A stretch of DNA of 64,000 nucleotides from Spirochaetaceae bacterium UBA1306 (GTDB lineage: Bacteria > Spirochaetota > Spirochaetia > Treponematales > Rectinemataceae): assembly GCA_002307245.1 (NCBI GenBank), contig DBTW01000107.1:3760-67759 (forward strand), written 5' to 3'. Positions 28,597 to 37,175 of this stretch are shown here, one piece after another; positions within the stretch are counted from its first letter, which is position 1; each line of letters begins with the position of its first letter. A model generated the notes under the pieces. It saw only the letters and a program-made list of their open reading frames with translations. It was not told the origin of the DNA and ran no database searches. A program made the position numbers and the translations under genes.

Positions 28597-29571
28597 ATGA
28601 AGAATGGAAAGAAAGTCCTGGTAGTGCTGGTAGCGTTGATGGTCCTCTTTTCCGCCGCCGCGATGGCCGCGCCCAAGACTTGGACCGTCGGTTTCTCGCA
28701 GATCGGTACCGAGAGCGAGTGGAGGACTGCTGATACTCAGTCGGTGACCTCGGCGATCGGCGACGATCCGACCCTCGTGCTCATCTACTCCGACGCTCAG
28801 CAGAAGCAGGAGAACCAGATCAAGGCTATCCGCACCTTCATCGCGAGGAAGGTCAACGTAATCCTGTTCACCGCCCTCGTCGAGACCGGATACGGCCCCG
28901 TCCTCCAGGAAGCGGCCAAGGCCAAGATTCCAGTAATCATGATCGACCGCGATGTCCAGAAGGCCGATAGGGCTCTCAGGCTCACCATCATGGGCTCGGA
29001 TTTCGTCAAGGAAGGCGAGAAGGCGGGCACTTGGCTGGCCGACTACCTCAAGAAGCAGGGCATGGATGACGGCAGCAAGCCGATCAACATCGTCGAGCTC
29101 CAGGGCACGACCGGTTCCGCTCCCGCCATCGACAGGAAGACCGGGTTCGCCAACATCATGAAGCAGCACGCCAACTGGCAGATCACCCGCTCCCAGACCG
29201 GTAACTTCACCACCTCCGAGGGCAAGGCCGTCATGGAGGCTTTCCTCAAGGCCGATAAGACCATTCAGGTTCTTTACGCCCACAACGACGGCATGGCTCT
29301 TGGCGCTATCCAGGCCATCAAGGAAGCCGGCCTCAAGCCCGGCAAGGACATCATCGTCATCGGCGTAGACTCCGTTAAGGGTGCCTTCCAGGCCATCGTC
29401 GACGGGGAGATGAACTGCACCGTAGAGTGCAATCCCCTCCTCGGGCCCCAGGCCGTCCAGGCGATCAACGATCTCAGGGCTGGCAAGAAGCTCCCCGCCA
29501 AGATCGACACGATCGAGGGCGTTTTCGATGCCACGAACGCCGCGGCTGCTCTCCCGACCCGCCAGTACTAA
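28597..29571 (+). CDS. ytfQ: galactofuranose-type ABC transporter binding protein
   Basis: A 324-residue periplasmic receptor with a signal peptide (MKNGKKVLVVLVALMVLFSA, cleavage near AMAA). Family motifs: VGFSQIGTESEWR, AQQKQENQIKAIRTFI, PVIMIDRDV, VELQGTTGSAPAIDR, YAHNDGMALGAIQAIKEAG. These follow E. coli YtfQ closely, which binds galactofuranose and galactopyranose. AAGGAGG lies before the ATG at 28597. It heads the transporter operon and is followed by a stable hairpin. The real sugar could still differ from galactofuranose. Confidence 0.9.
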   Translation: MKNGKKVLVVLVALMVLFSAAAMAAPKTWTVGFSQIGTESEWRTADTQSVTSAIGDDPTLVLIYSDAQQKQENQIKAIRTFIARKVNVILFTALVETGYGPVLQEAAKAKIPVIMIDRDVQKADRALRLTIMGSDFVKEGEKAGTWLADYLKKQGMDDGSKPINIVELQGTTGSAPAIDRKTGFANIMKQHANWQITRSQTGNFTTSEGKAVMEAFLKADKTIQVLYAHNDGMALGAIQAIKEAGLKPGKDIIVIGVDSVKGAFQAIVDGEMNCTVECNPLLGPQAVQAINDLRAGKKLPAKIDTIEGVFDATNAAAALPTRQY

Positions 29572-29604
29572 GCTTAGCGCCTAGAGGCGCCTCGAACTGT
29601 AATC

Positions 29605-29637
29605 CCAAGGCCGCCCCGATCCTCGGGGCGGCCTTGG
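29605..29637 (+). repeat. 15-bp perfect hairpin between ytfQ and ytfR
   Basis: A 15-base perfect inverted repeat (29605-29619 with 29623-29637, loop TCC) lies 33 bases after ytfQ. There is no T-run, so it looks like an mRNA-stabilising or partial-termination hairpin. Such structures let the binding protein be made in excess over the membrane components. Confidence 0.75.
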
Positions 29638-29679
29638 TCGATGGCCTCGAAGGCCCACATTCTTGCTGGAGGAACGGAA

Positions 29680-31227
29680 ATGCCCGACATCGCCCCGATA
29701 GTCGAGATGAAAAGGATCAATAAGGTATTCCCGGGCGTACGCGCCTTGTCAGACGTGAATTTCCGTCTCTTCAAAGGAGAGGTCCATGCCATCATGGGCC
29801 AGAACGGCGCGGGTAAGTCCACTCTGGTTAAGGTACTTACTGGAGTCTATAAGCAGGACTCCGGGGAAATGCTGCTGGAAGGCAGGCCGATACGGCCCGA
29901 TTCCCCCCTCGCCGCGCAGAAGCTCGGCATCAATACCGTCTATCAGGAAGTCAATCTTTGCCTCAACCTCTCCGTCGCCGAGAACATCTTTATCGGCCGG
30001 GAGCCCATGAAGCTCGGAAGTATCGACTGGAAGACAATGAACCGTAAAGCCGCCGAGGTTCTTTTGCGGCTGAACATTAAAATCGACGTCACGAGGACAC
30101 TCTCGTCCTATTCCATAGCGATACAGCAGATGGTCGCCATCGCGCGCGTGCTCGACTCATCCGCCAAGGTCCTCATACTCGACGAGCCGACTTCCAGCCT
30201 TGACGAAGGCGAGGTGGAGCAGCTCTTCAAGGTTATTCGTAAGCTCCGCGACGAAGGCTTGGCGATCCTCTTCATCACGCACTTTCTCGATCAGACTTAC
30301 CAGATATCCGACAGGATCACGGTCCTCAAGAACGGTACTTTCGTCGGAGAATACATGACCGAGAAGCTGCCGAAGCTCGAGCTCATCGCCAAGATGCTTG
30401 GCAAGGAGCTATCCGAGTTCAATTATTCGGCCACGGGCGAAGCGAAGCGAGACGCGAAGCGTGATGCCGAGCGCGCTGCCGCTGCCCATGGAAGCTCAGC
30501 GGAAACTATGCTACGAGCCGAGGGACTCGGGAGGCATGGATCGATAGCGCCCTTCGACCTCGACCTGCATAAGGGCGACGTACTCGGCCTCGCCGGGCTG
30601 CTGGGCTCTGGGCGAACCGAAATGGCTAGGCTCCTCTTCGGGATCGACAGCGCCGACCGGGGAGACATACTGGTCAAGGGAAAGAAGACGACGCTGGGTT
30701 CCCCGCACTCAGCGATGATGAAAGGCCTCGGCTTCTGCTCCGAGGACAGGAAGAACGAAGGAATCTTCGCCGAGCTGTCCATCCGGGAAAACATTATCCT
30801 AGCGCTCCAAGCCAAGCGGGGCGCCTTTCGCTACCTCACGAAGGGGAAGCAGCTCGAAATAGCGGATAAGCTGATCAAAGACCTGGCGATTAAGACTCCC
30901 AACTCAGATAACGAGATCCGACAGCTCTCGGGCGGTAACCAGCAGAAGGTGATGCTGGCGCGGTGGCTCGCGACCGATCCTTCCATCCTAATCCTGGACG
31001 AGCCCACGCGCGGCATCGACGTGGGCGCCAAGCTCGAGATCATGGAGCAGATCCTGAATCTCAGCCGCGAGGGGTTGGGTGTCATATTCATCTCCTCGGA
31101 ATTCGAGGAAGTCATCCGCTGCAGCACGAGGGTCGCCGTGCTGAAGGACAAGGCCAAGGTTGCCGAGCTCCAGGGCGAGGATATGACCGAGCGCGGCATC
31201 ATGCAAACCATCGCTGGAGGGAAATGA
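29680..31227 (+). CDS. ytfR: sugar ABC transporter ATPase, two ABC domains
   Basis: A 515-residue ATPase with two fused nucleotide-binding domains, typical of the ribose/galactose family. The first has GQNGAGKST, a weak signature (LSSYSIAIQQMVAIARVL) and ILDEPTSSLD. The second has a degenerate Walker A (GLLGSGRTEM), a full signature LSGGNQQKVMLARWL and ILDEPTRGIDVGAK. GGAGG lies before the ATG 29680. The stop overlaps the start of the first permease (ATGA). Confidence 0.9.
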   Translation: MPDIAPIVEMKRINKVFPGVRALSDVNFRLFKGEVHAIMGQNGAGKSTLVKVLTGVYKQDSGEMLLEGRPIRPDSPLAAQKLGINTVYQEVNLCLNLSVAENIFIGREPMKLGSIDWKTMNRKAAEVLLRLNIKIDVTRTLSSYSIAIQQMVAIARVLDSSAKVLILDEPTSSLDEGEVEQLFKVIRKLRDEGLAILFITHFLDQTYQISDRITVLKNGTFVGEYMTEKLPKLELIAKMLGKELSEFNYSATGEAKRDAKRDAERAAAAHGSSAETMLRAEGLGRHGSIAPFDLDLHKGDVLGLAGLLGSGRTEMARLLFGIDSADRGDILVKGKKTTLGSPHSAMMKGLGFCSEDRKNEGIFAELSIRENIILALQAKRGAFRYLTKGKQLEIADKLIKDLAIKTPNSDNEIRQLSGGNQQKVMLARWLATDPSILILDEPTRGIDVGAKLEIMEQILNLSREGLGVIFISSEFEEVIRCSTRVAVLKDKAKVAELQGEDMTERGIMQTIAGGK

Positions 31228-32252
31228 ACATGGCCTGGTGGAAGTCACTGACACGCAAGAAAATTTTTTGGCCCCTCATCGCCCTCGGCGTCCTCATGCT
31301 ATTCAACCTCTTCTTTACGCCGAATTTTTTCCGGTTCGAGATCAAGGAAGGGCATCTTTACGGAAACGTTATTGATATCCTGAAGAATGGCGCCCCGATC
31401 ATGCTCCTGGCGGTCGGCCTTACCCTGGTCATCGCGACGAAGGGCATAGACATCTCCGTCGGGTCCATCGTGGCGATCTCGGCCGGCGTCGTGGCAATGT
31501 TAATCGGAGGCGATCTCCACGGCGTTCCCAAGTATCCGATCCCCTACGCGATGGCGGCCGCCTTGGTCGTGTCCGTCATGTGCGGGATGTGGAACGGGAT
31601 GCTCGTAGCGAGGATAGGCATGCAGCCGGTGATCGCGACGCTCATCCTGCTGGTAGCGGGACGCGGCATCGCGATGGTCACGACCAACGCTATGATAGTC
31701 TGGCTCTACGCCAAGCCCTTCGCCCTGCTTGGGCAGGGTTACCTTCTCGGCCTTCCCTTCTCGATCTTCATAGTCGCAGGGCTCGTGCTGATGACGGTAA
31801 TAATAACGCGCCGAACGGCTTTGGGGCTCTTCATCGAATCGGTCGGCATCAACCCGACGGCGGCGCGCTTCACCGGCATCAACGCCAAGAACCTCATCTT
31901 CTGGGTCTACACCTTCTGCGGTTTCTGCGCCGGCGTTTCAGGCTTGGTGGTCTGCTCTACGGTGATGAGCGCCGACGGGAACAACGCCGGCGTCGGATAC
32001 GAGATGGACGCCATCTTGGCCGTCGTTCTGGGCGGAACCTCGATGAACGGAGGCAAGTTCTACCTGGTCGGCAGCATGGTGGGCGCCTTGATCGTCCAGA
32101 CCCTGACTACGACGATCTACGCCTTCGGCGTCCCGCCGGAAATCGCGCAGGTGGTGAAGGCCCTGGTAGTTTGGATCGTCAGCCTGCTCCAGTCGAAGAC
32201 TTTCCGATCCATGTTCCTGGGTATGTTCGGGAAGAAGGAGCTGTCGGTATGA
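31224..32252 (+). CDS. ytfT: sugar ABC transporter permease
   Basis: A 342-residue BPD_transp_2 permease with about nine helices. Typical stretches are ILKNGAPIMLLAVGLTLVIATKGIDISVGSIVAISAG and the ATPase-contacting MDAILAVVLGGTSMNGGKF. It is the YtfT-like member of a heterodimeric permease with the next gene. GGAGGG precedes the ATG, which overlaps the ytfR stop; its own stop overlaps the next ATG. Confidence 0.9.
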   Translation: MNMAWWKSLTRKKIFWPLIALGVLMLFNLFFTPNFFRFEIKEGHLYGNVIDILKNGAPIMLLAVGLTLVIATKGIDISVGSIVAISAGVVAMLIGGDLHGVPKYPIPYAMAAALVVSVMCGMWNGMLVARIGMQPVIATLILLVAGRGIAMVTTNAMIVWLYAKPFALLGQGYLLGLPFSIFIVAGLVLMTVIITRRTALGLFIESVGINPTAARFTGINAKNLIFWVYTFCGFCAGVSGLVVCSTVMSADGNNAGVGYEMDAILAVVLGGTSMNGGKFYLVGSMVGALIVQTLTTTIYAFGVPPEIAQVVKALVVWIVSLLQSKTFRSMFLGMFGKKELSV

Positions 32253-33268
32253 AGACTAAATCCATCTTCTCCTCGCGCAACCTGCCCATGTACGTGACCA
32301 TTTGCCTATTCTTCCTGATGTTCGGCCTTGGAGCGGTTTCCTTCAAGGGCTTCTTCTCGCTGCAGAATTTCCTCAATCTATTCATCGACAATGCCTACCT
32401 GATCATTATCGGAGTGGGCATGACCTTCGTAATCATCTCGGGGGGCATAGACCTTTCGGTAGGGTCCGTCTTGGCTCTCTCAACGATGCTCGCGTCGAGC
32501 CTACTCGAGAAATCACACATGGATCCGATCTTGGTGATCCCCATCGTGCTCCTGGTGGGCATTAGCCTCGGGCTTTTCATGGGCTTCCTCATCCAGAAAT
32601 TCGATTTGCCGCCCTTTATCATCACTCTCGCGGGGCTATACCTCGCGCGCGGACTCTGTTATGTCATCAGCCTCGATACGATTGGGATCACGAACGCTTT
32701 CTGGCAGAAAGCGGCGCAATCGCAGATTAACATCGGGGATAGTTTCATATCTCCGAGCGTCGTGATAGCCCTAGTCGTATTCTTCGGCGGCATATTCATC
32801 TCCCGGAACACCAAGTTCGGGCGGACCGTGTTCGCCATCGGCGGCAACGAGCAGTCGGCGCTGCTCATGGGCCTCCCCGTTGCGCGAACGAAGATCTGGC
32901 TCTACGGTTTCAGCGGATTTTGCTCGTCGCTCGCGGGCATCGTGTTCACGTTCTATACGCAATCGGGATATGCGCTGAACGGCAAGGGCATGGAGATGGA
33001 CGCGATCGCGGCCGTGGTAATCGGCGGCACGCTCCTGACCGGCGGCGTCGGCAGCATGGTCGGAACGCTTTTCGGGGTCTTCATCTTCGGCACGATCCAG
33101 CTGCTGATCGCCTTCCAGGGCACCCTCAACTCCTGGTGGACGCGCATCGCGATCGGCTTCCTGGTCTTCGTCTTCTGCTTCCTGCAGCGCGTCTTCGAGA
33201 CCAGGAAGGTCGCGAAGGAAGCGCCGGAGCCCTCGGCCAAGGCGGGTGCGAAAGCCGCCGAAGCCTGA
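32249..33268 (+). CDS. yjfF: sugar ABC transporter permease, second subunit
   Basis: A 339-residue BPD_transp_2 permease, paired with the previous one. It has IIIGVGMTFVIISGGIDLSVGSVLALSTM and MDAIAAVVIGGTLLTGGVGS, and ends in an Ala/Glu/Lys-rich cytoplasmic tail. Starts by ATGA overlap. With ytfQRT it completes an importer of the E. coli YtfQRT-YjfF type. A strong terminator follows within 20 bases. Confidence 0.9.
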   Translation: MKTKSIFSSRNLPMYVTICLFFLMFGLGAVSFKGFFSLQNFLNLFIDNAYLIIIGVGMTFVIISGGIDLSVGSVLALSTMLASSLLEKSHMDPILVIPIVLLVGISLGLFMGFLIQKFDLPPFIITLAGLYLARGLCYVISLDTIGITNAFWQKAAQSQINIGDSFISPSVVIALVVFFGGIFISRNTKFGRTVFAIGGNEQSALLMGLPVARTKIWLYGFSGFCSSLAGIVFTFYTQSGYALNGKGMEMDAIAAVVIGGTLLTGGVGSMVGTLFGVFIFGTIQLLIAFQGTLNSWWTRIAIGFLVFVFCFLQRVFETRKVAKEAPEPSAKAGAKAAEA

Positions 33269-33287
33269 TATAGGCTATGTTTCGTAT

Positions 33288-33328
33288 GCCCGCTCGCCCG
33301 GCACCTCCTGGGGCGGGCGGGCTTTTTT
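33288..33328 (+). terminator. intrinsic terminator of the ytf operon
   Basis: A GC-rich hairpin (GCCCGCTCGCCC paired with GGGCGGGCGGGC, loop about 11 bases) is followed by six T residues at 33323-33328. It closes the transporter operon. Confidence 0.85.
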
Positions 33329-33391
33329 ATGCTCAGGGGGCTTGCTTATTTGATCTTGTGGACCCATGTGCCAGCGGCAGGCCGGCTCGCG

Positions 33392-34738
33392 CTAGAGGGT
33401 TTCGGCCACCTTCCGGCTCTCCCTCCGGGACAGCCAGAGGAGGAAGCCCATGAGGGGCACCACCGCGATCGCGATCCAGTCGCCGGCGGATAGCTTCAGG
33501 AGCCAATAACGGATCGGGTTGCCCCCGTCGGTGAAGGCGTTCATAAGGCCGATGCCGGCGCCGAAGTCCATGCCCGTCGTGGCGGCCAATTTCGTGATCA
33601 GCGGGGCAAGGTCGCTGGCGATGAGCATGAAGATCGCGACGACGGGCAAGCCAGCGAGGACGGCGCGGAACACGTTGCCTCCCATCACGAGGGTGAGTAG
33701 TGAGAATATCGAGATGAGGTTGGGCAAGTCCCCGAGGGGAATGATCCTGTTGCCGGGAAGGATGAAGGCCATGGCCACGGAGAGCGGCATGAGTATGAGC
33801 CCTGTCATGATCACCGAGGGGTTGGTCATTATGACGCCCGTATCCATCGCGATGGAGAGTTCCCTACCCGGGAAGCGCTTCTGAACCGCATTTCTAAGCG
33901 CTGTCGAGACTGCACCCATGCCTTGTCCCATGAGCTGCCCGCAGGCGGGCAAGATGAACATGACGGCTGCAACGTCGACGCCGAGCTCGAGGACCTCCCG
34001 GAGCCCGTAGCCCGCCGCGATTGCCAGGATGATGCCTACGGCCAGGCCGATTACGATGGGCTCGGCCAGCAGGGATTTCTCGCCTTTGGAAGAGCGGGAG
34101 GGATCTATGGACAGTTTCCTGAAGCCGGGTATCGAATCGAAGAGCTTGTCCATGGCGATGGCGTAGGGCATGAGCCCCGCCACCGACAGGGGGCTTATGC
34201 CGATGGCCTTGAGCCCGCACTCGCGCTCGACGTAGGGAGCACTCCATTCGGCGTTTTTAATGGTATAAATTGCGATGGCGACGACGGCGGCCAGGGCCAG
34301 GGGAAGGCTGGCGCCCGTGGCTTGGAGCAGGGCACCCATGAAGGCGAAGTGCCAATAATTCCAGACATCTATATAGACGATATTCGTGGCTTTCAGGGCG
34401 AGCATGGCCAGGTTGATCGCGACTGCGACTAGAATGCATACGGGGGCGAGGCTCCATGACCAGGTGATCGCCGCCAGTGGGGGCCAACCCACGTCGAGCA
34501 CCGGATAGTCGAGGCCGCGGACCGACACGAAGGCTTTGACCGCGGGGCCAATGCGCGAGACGAAGAAATTGAAAGCCACGAATATCCCAGCGAAGCCTGC
34601 GGCGAGCCGAAGGGAAGAGATCAGGGCTTCCTTGATCCTCATCCTCGCCGCGAGGCCAATGATAAGGACGATGACCGGGAGCATGACATAGGCCTTGAAT
34701 TCGAAGAAAGCCTTTATTGCGTTGGCGATGCTGTCCAT
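33392..34738 (-). CDS. PTS EIIC component, galactitol family, unpaired
   Basis: A 448-residue membrane protein with about ten helices that matches the GatC (EIIC-Gat) family: VMLPVIVLIIGLAARMRIKEAL, VLDVGWPPLAAITW, IVYIDVWNYWHFAFMGALL and NAFTDGGNPIRYW. In a phosphotransferase system it would move a sugar alcohol while EIIB phosphorylates it, but no EIIA or EIIB gene is adjacent. GGAGGG lies eight bases before the ATG. It may be an orphan that works with distant PTS subunits, or a carrier without phosphorylation. The specific substrate is unknown. Confidence 0.8.
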   Translation of the reverse strand: MDSIANAIKAFFEFKAYVMLPVIVLIIGLAARMRIKEALISSLRLAAGFAGIFVAFNFFVSRIGPAVKAFVSVRGLDYPVLDVGWPPLAAITWSWSLAPVCILVAVAINLAMLALKATNIVYIDVWNYWHFAFMGALLQATGASLPLALAAVVAIAIYTIKNAEWSAPYVERECGLKAIGISPLSVAGLMPYAIAMDKLFDSIPGFRKLSIDPSRSSKGEKSLLAEPIVIGLAVGIILAIAAGYGLREVLELGVDVAAVMFILPACGQLMGQGMGAVSTALRNAVQKRFPGRELSIAMDTGVIMTNPSVIMTGLILMPLSVAMAFILPGNRIIPLGDLPNLISIFSLLTLVMGGNVFRAVLAGLPVVAIFMLIASDLAPLITKLAATTGMDFGAGIGLMNAFTDGGNPIRYWLLKLSAGDWIAIAVVPLMGFLLWLSRRESRKVAETL

Positions 34739-34822
34739 GAAGCTTGCCCTCCATGGCTATTCTCCACGTTCGCGGCCGCTTAGGCAACGCTTGGCGGTTT
34801 CTGGGATCCTGGAATTCCCGCA

Positions 34823-34851
34823 TTGCCTTGCCAAGGAAAGAGCCCTATACT
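34823..34851 (+). promoter_or_regulatory. promoter of the 34949 lipoprotein gene
   Basis: TTGCCT (34823-34828), a 17-base spacer and TATACT (34846-34851), giving a leader of about 90 bases. Confidence 0.6.
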
Positions 34852-34948
34852 GCCCGCAATAAAAGTTAACGCGAGGAAGGCTGTATGGATGCGGGAAGTA
34901 CGCTCGTATCGCGCATAAGGGCCGCCGAAATACCTCCGGAAGGGCTCC

Positions 34949-35371
34949 GTGGCTAGGTCGGTCGGCCTTGCCATCCTAGCTATCGCTATCGCGGCCCTCG
35001 TCTCCGCTTGCGGAGAGGGCTATTCCTACAGCGTTATGAAGGGCAGGCTAGAGGCCGGCAGCGATGCCAGGACGAGCGCCGCCTTCGCGATGAATCGTCG
35101 GCCTTTGCGGCTCGAGGCCTATCTTCGACTATCCGAAGGCGCGAGCGCCGCGATCGTGATAGACCACCCCGACGGCCGTACCACCGATACCCTGATCGTC
35201 GAAGGCCCTGGGATACGCGAGCTAATGAAGGAATTCCAGAAGGAGCCGGGCAGCTGGGGCCTTCGCCTGGAAGCCCGGGGCGGCCGGATTTCGTATTGGG
35301 CGGCCATTCACGATAAAAAGAAATTCGCAGGCCCGGACGAGGACGAAAGGCGTCAAGTCGAGGGCGATTAG
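34949..35371 (+). CDS. small predicted lipoprotein, function unknown
   Basis: A 140-residue protein with a short signal and a lipobox LVSAC, so the mature protein would be lipid-anchored at Cys21. No family is recognised. The mature part is about 120 residues with mixed charge and a Lys/Asp-rich end. The GTG start at 34949 has GGAAGGG upstream, and the promoter at 34823 belongs to it. It lies alone between opposing genes. Confidence 0.65.
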   Translation: MARSVGLAILAIAIAALVSACGEGYSYSVMKGRLEAGSDARTSAAFAMNRRPLRLEAYLRLSEGASAAIVIDHPDGRTTDTLIVEGPGIRELMKEFQKEPGSWGLRLEARGGRISYWAAIHDKKKFAGPDEDERRQVEGD

Positions 35372-35418
35372 GCCACGAGCCTAGCTCCCGCCCTGCCTCG
35401 CATCTCGTCCACGTCGTT

Positions 35419-37086
35419 TTATTTGTCTTTTTTCTTCCCGAAGAGGCCCTTAAGGCGATCCACGATGCCCGGTTTTTTTGCGGGAACCGCCGGCTGAGTC
35501 CGCGGAGCCTGTCGTTGCGGAGGATTCTGTGCGATTGGCGGCCGCGAGGCCCCTCGCGGGGCGTTTTGCTGGGGGCGCTGGCCCTGGGGCTTCTGTTCGG
35601 CGGGACGCTGGCCCTTAGGGCGGGAGCCCTGCTTGGGTGCTCCGCCGCCGGTTCCGGCCTCGGCCGCATACTTTTCCTTGTAGCGCCTCATGCGCTCTTC
35701 CTCGGGCATGGCGTAGGGATCGCCCTGCCGTTGCGGCGCAGGCCTGGGCGCCTGGCCTCGCCCCTGGTCTCCCTCTGGGCGCGCCTGGGGCCTGGGCGGC
35801 TGGCGCCCGTCGGGGCGCGGCGCCGGGCGGCGGCTTTCCGGCCTGCGGCTGGAGCTCGGGCCCGATGGGCTGCGTCCTCCGCCCCGGCGCTCCTCGCGGC
35901 CCCGGCCTTGGCCGCCGCGCTCGTGGGAAAAGCGTATCCCCGAGCTACGGTCCGCGAGGAGCAGGGACTCCTCGAAGGGCATGACGGGGATCTTGTCGCC
36001 GAGGTATTTTTCGATGGCGTAAAGACCATAGACGAATTTCTCGCAGGCGAGGGTGATGGCCTTGCCTGCCTTGCCTGCGCGGGCTGTGCGGCCGATGCGG
36101 TGCACGTAGGACTCGGCGTCCTCGGGCACGTCGTAGTTGACCACGAGCGCGAGGGCGTCGATGTCGAGCCCTCGCGCGGCAACGTCGGTGGCGACGAGCA
36201 TCTTGACCTGGCCGGCCTTGAGCCGCTCGATCACCTCGAGGCGCTTGGCTTGGGGCAGGTCGCCCATTATGTACTCGCAGTCGTAGCCGTTCACCTTGAG
36301 CCTGCGGGCGAGCTCCTCGACCATGAATTTCTGATTGCAGAAGATCAGGCAGCTCTCCGGCTTCTCCCGGTCAAGGAGGCCGAGGAGGAGGGACATCTTC
36401 TCGTGGGACCCGACGTGGTAGAGCTCTTGGGTGACCAAGTCGACTGTCACGTGCTCGGGCTCGATCGAGATTTCCGCGGGATCTCTCATGTATTCCCAAG
36501 CGAGGTCCTTGACCCGGAGGCCGAGGGTGGCCGAAAAAAGGTAGGTCTGGCGGTCGCTCGCCTTGGGGAGGTAGCGAAGGAGCTTGCGGATGTCGTCGAT
36601 GAAACCCATGTCGAACATGCGGTCGGCCTCGTCTATGACGAGGAATCGGACTTCCTGGAGGAGCATCTTGCCCTGCTGTAGGAGGTCTATGACGCGGCCT
36701 GGCGTCCCGACTATCACCTGCACGTCCTCGCGGAGCATGTCGACCTGGGGGCCGTAGCTGACGCCGCCGTAGAAGGCGCCGGCGCTGACGCTCAGGTATT
36801 TTCCGAGCTTCGCCGCCTCGGCCTCGATCTGGACCGCGAGCTCCCGGGTCGGGGCGAGGATGAGGACCTTGCGGGTGCGCAGTTCAGGGACGGTCATGAT
36901 CCGCTGGAAGATGGAAATAAGGAAGGCTGCGGTCTTGCCCGTGCCCGTCTGGGACTGCGCGTAGATGTCCCTACCGGAGAGCGAGTGGGCGAAGACCATT
37001 TCCTGGACGGGCATGCAGCTCGTGAAGCCGGCTTCTTGGATGCCCTTAAACAGGTCAGGATGAAGATTTAGGTCCTGGAATTCCAT
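35419..37086 (-). CDS. DEAD-box RNA helicase
   Basis: A 555-residue ATP-dependent RNA helicase with all motifs: Q-motif region GFTSCMPVQ, I AQSQTGTGKT, Ia PTRELAVQ, Ib TPGRVIDL, II DEAD, III SAT, V TDVAARGLDI and VI HRIGRTARAG. The core ends near residue 370. Residues 390-540 are a disordered Arg/Pro/Gln/Gly-rich tail typical of RhlE/CsdA-like helicases, ending with a short basic helix (VDRLKGLFGKKK). It has no DbpA RNA-binding domain; a separate protein at 43198 carries one. Likely role: ribosome assembly or RNA turnover, especially in the cold. Confidence 0.92.
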   Translation of the reverse strand: MEFQDLNLHPDLFKGIQEAGFTSCMPVQEMVFAHSLSGRDIYAQSQTGTGKTAAFLISIFQRIMTVPELRTRKVLILAPTRELAVQIEAEAAKLGKYLSVSAGAFYGGVSYGPQVDMLREDVQVIVGTPGRVIDLLQQGKMLLQEVRFLVIDEADRMFDMGFIDDIRKLLRYLPKASDRQTYLFSATLGLRVKDLAWEYMRDPAEISIEPEHVTVDLVTQELYHVGSHEKMSLLLGLLDREKPESCLIFCNQKFMVEELARRLKVNGYDCEYIMGDLPQAKRLEVIERLKAGQVKMLVATDVAARGLDIDALALVVNYDVPEDAESYVHRIGRTARAGKAGKAITLACEKFVYGLYAIEKYLGDKIPVMPFEESLLLADRSSGIRFSHERGGQGRGREERRGGGRSPSGPSSSRRPESRRPAPRPDGRQPPRPQARPEGDQGRGQAPRPAPQRQGDPYAMPEEERMRRYKEKYAAEAGTGGGAPKQGSRPKGQRPAEQKPQGQRPQQNAPRGASRPPIAQNPPQRQAPRTQPAVPAKKPGIVDRLKGLFGKKKDK

Positions 37087-37116
37087 GTGTGCGCTCGATT
37101 CACTGAAGATAGATAG

Positions 37117-37145
37117 AGTATAATCGATCGTCGGATAAGTATTAA
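37117..37145. promoter_or_regulatory. overlapping divergent promoters, helicase and 37176 operon
   Basis: Minus strand: TTAATA (37145-37140), 17-base spacer, TATACT (37122-37117) for the helicase. Plus strand: TATAAT at 37119-37124 with a poor -35, for the exported-protein operon. The two -10 elements overlap, so the two transcription units compete. A GGCGCC-5-GGCGCC hairpin (37149-37165) then abuts the ribosome site of the 37176 gene. Confidence 0.5.
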
Positions 37146-37175
37146 GGGGGCGCCGGGACGGCGCCGAGGGGCGGT

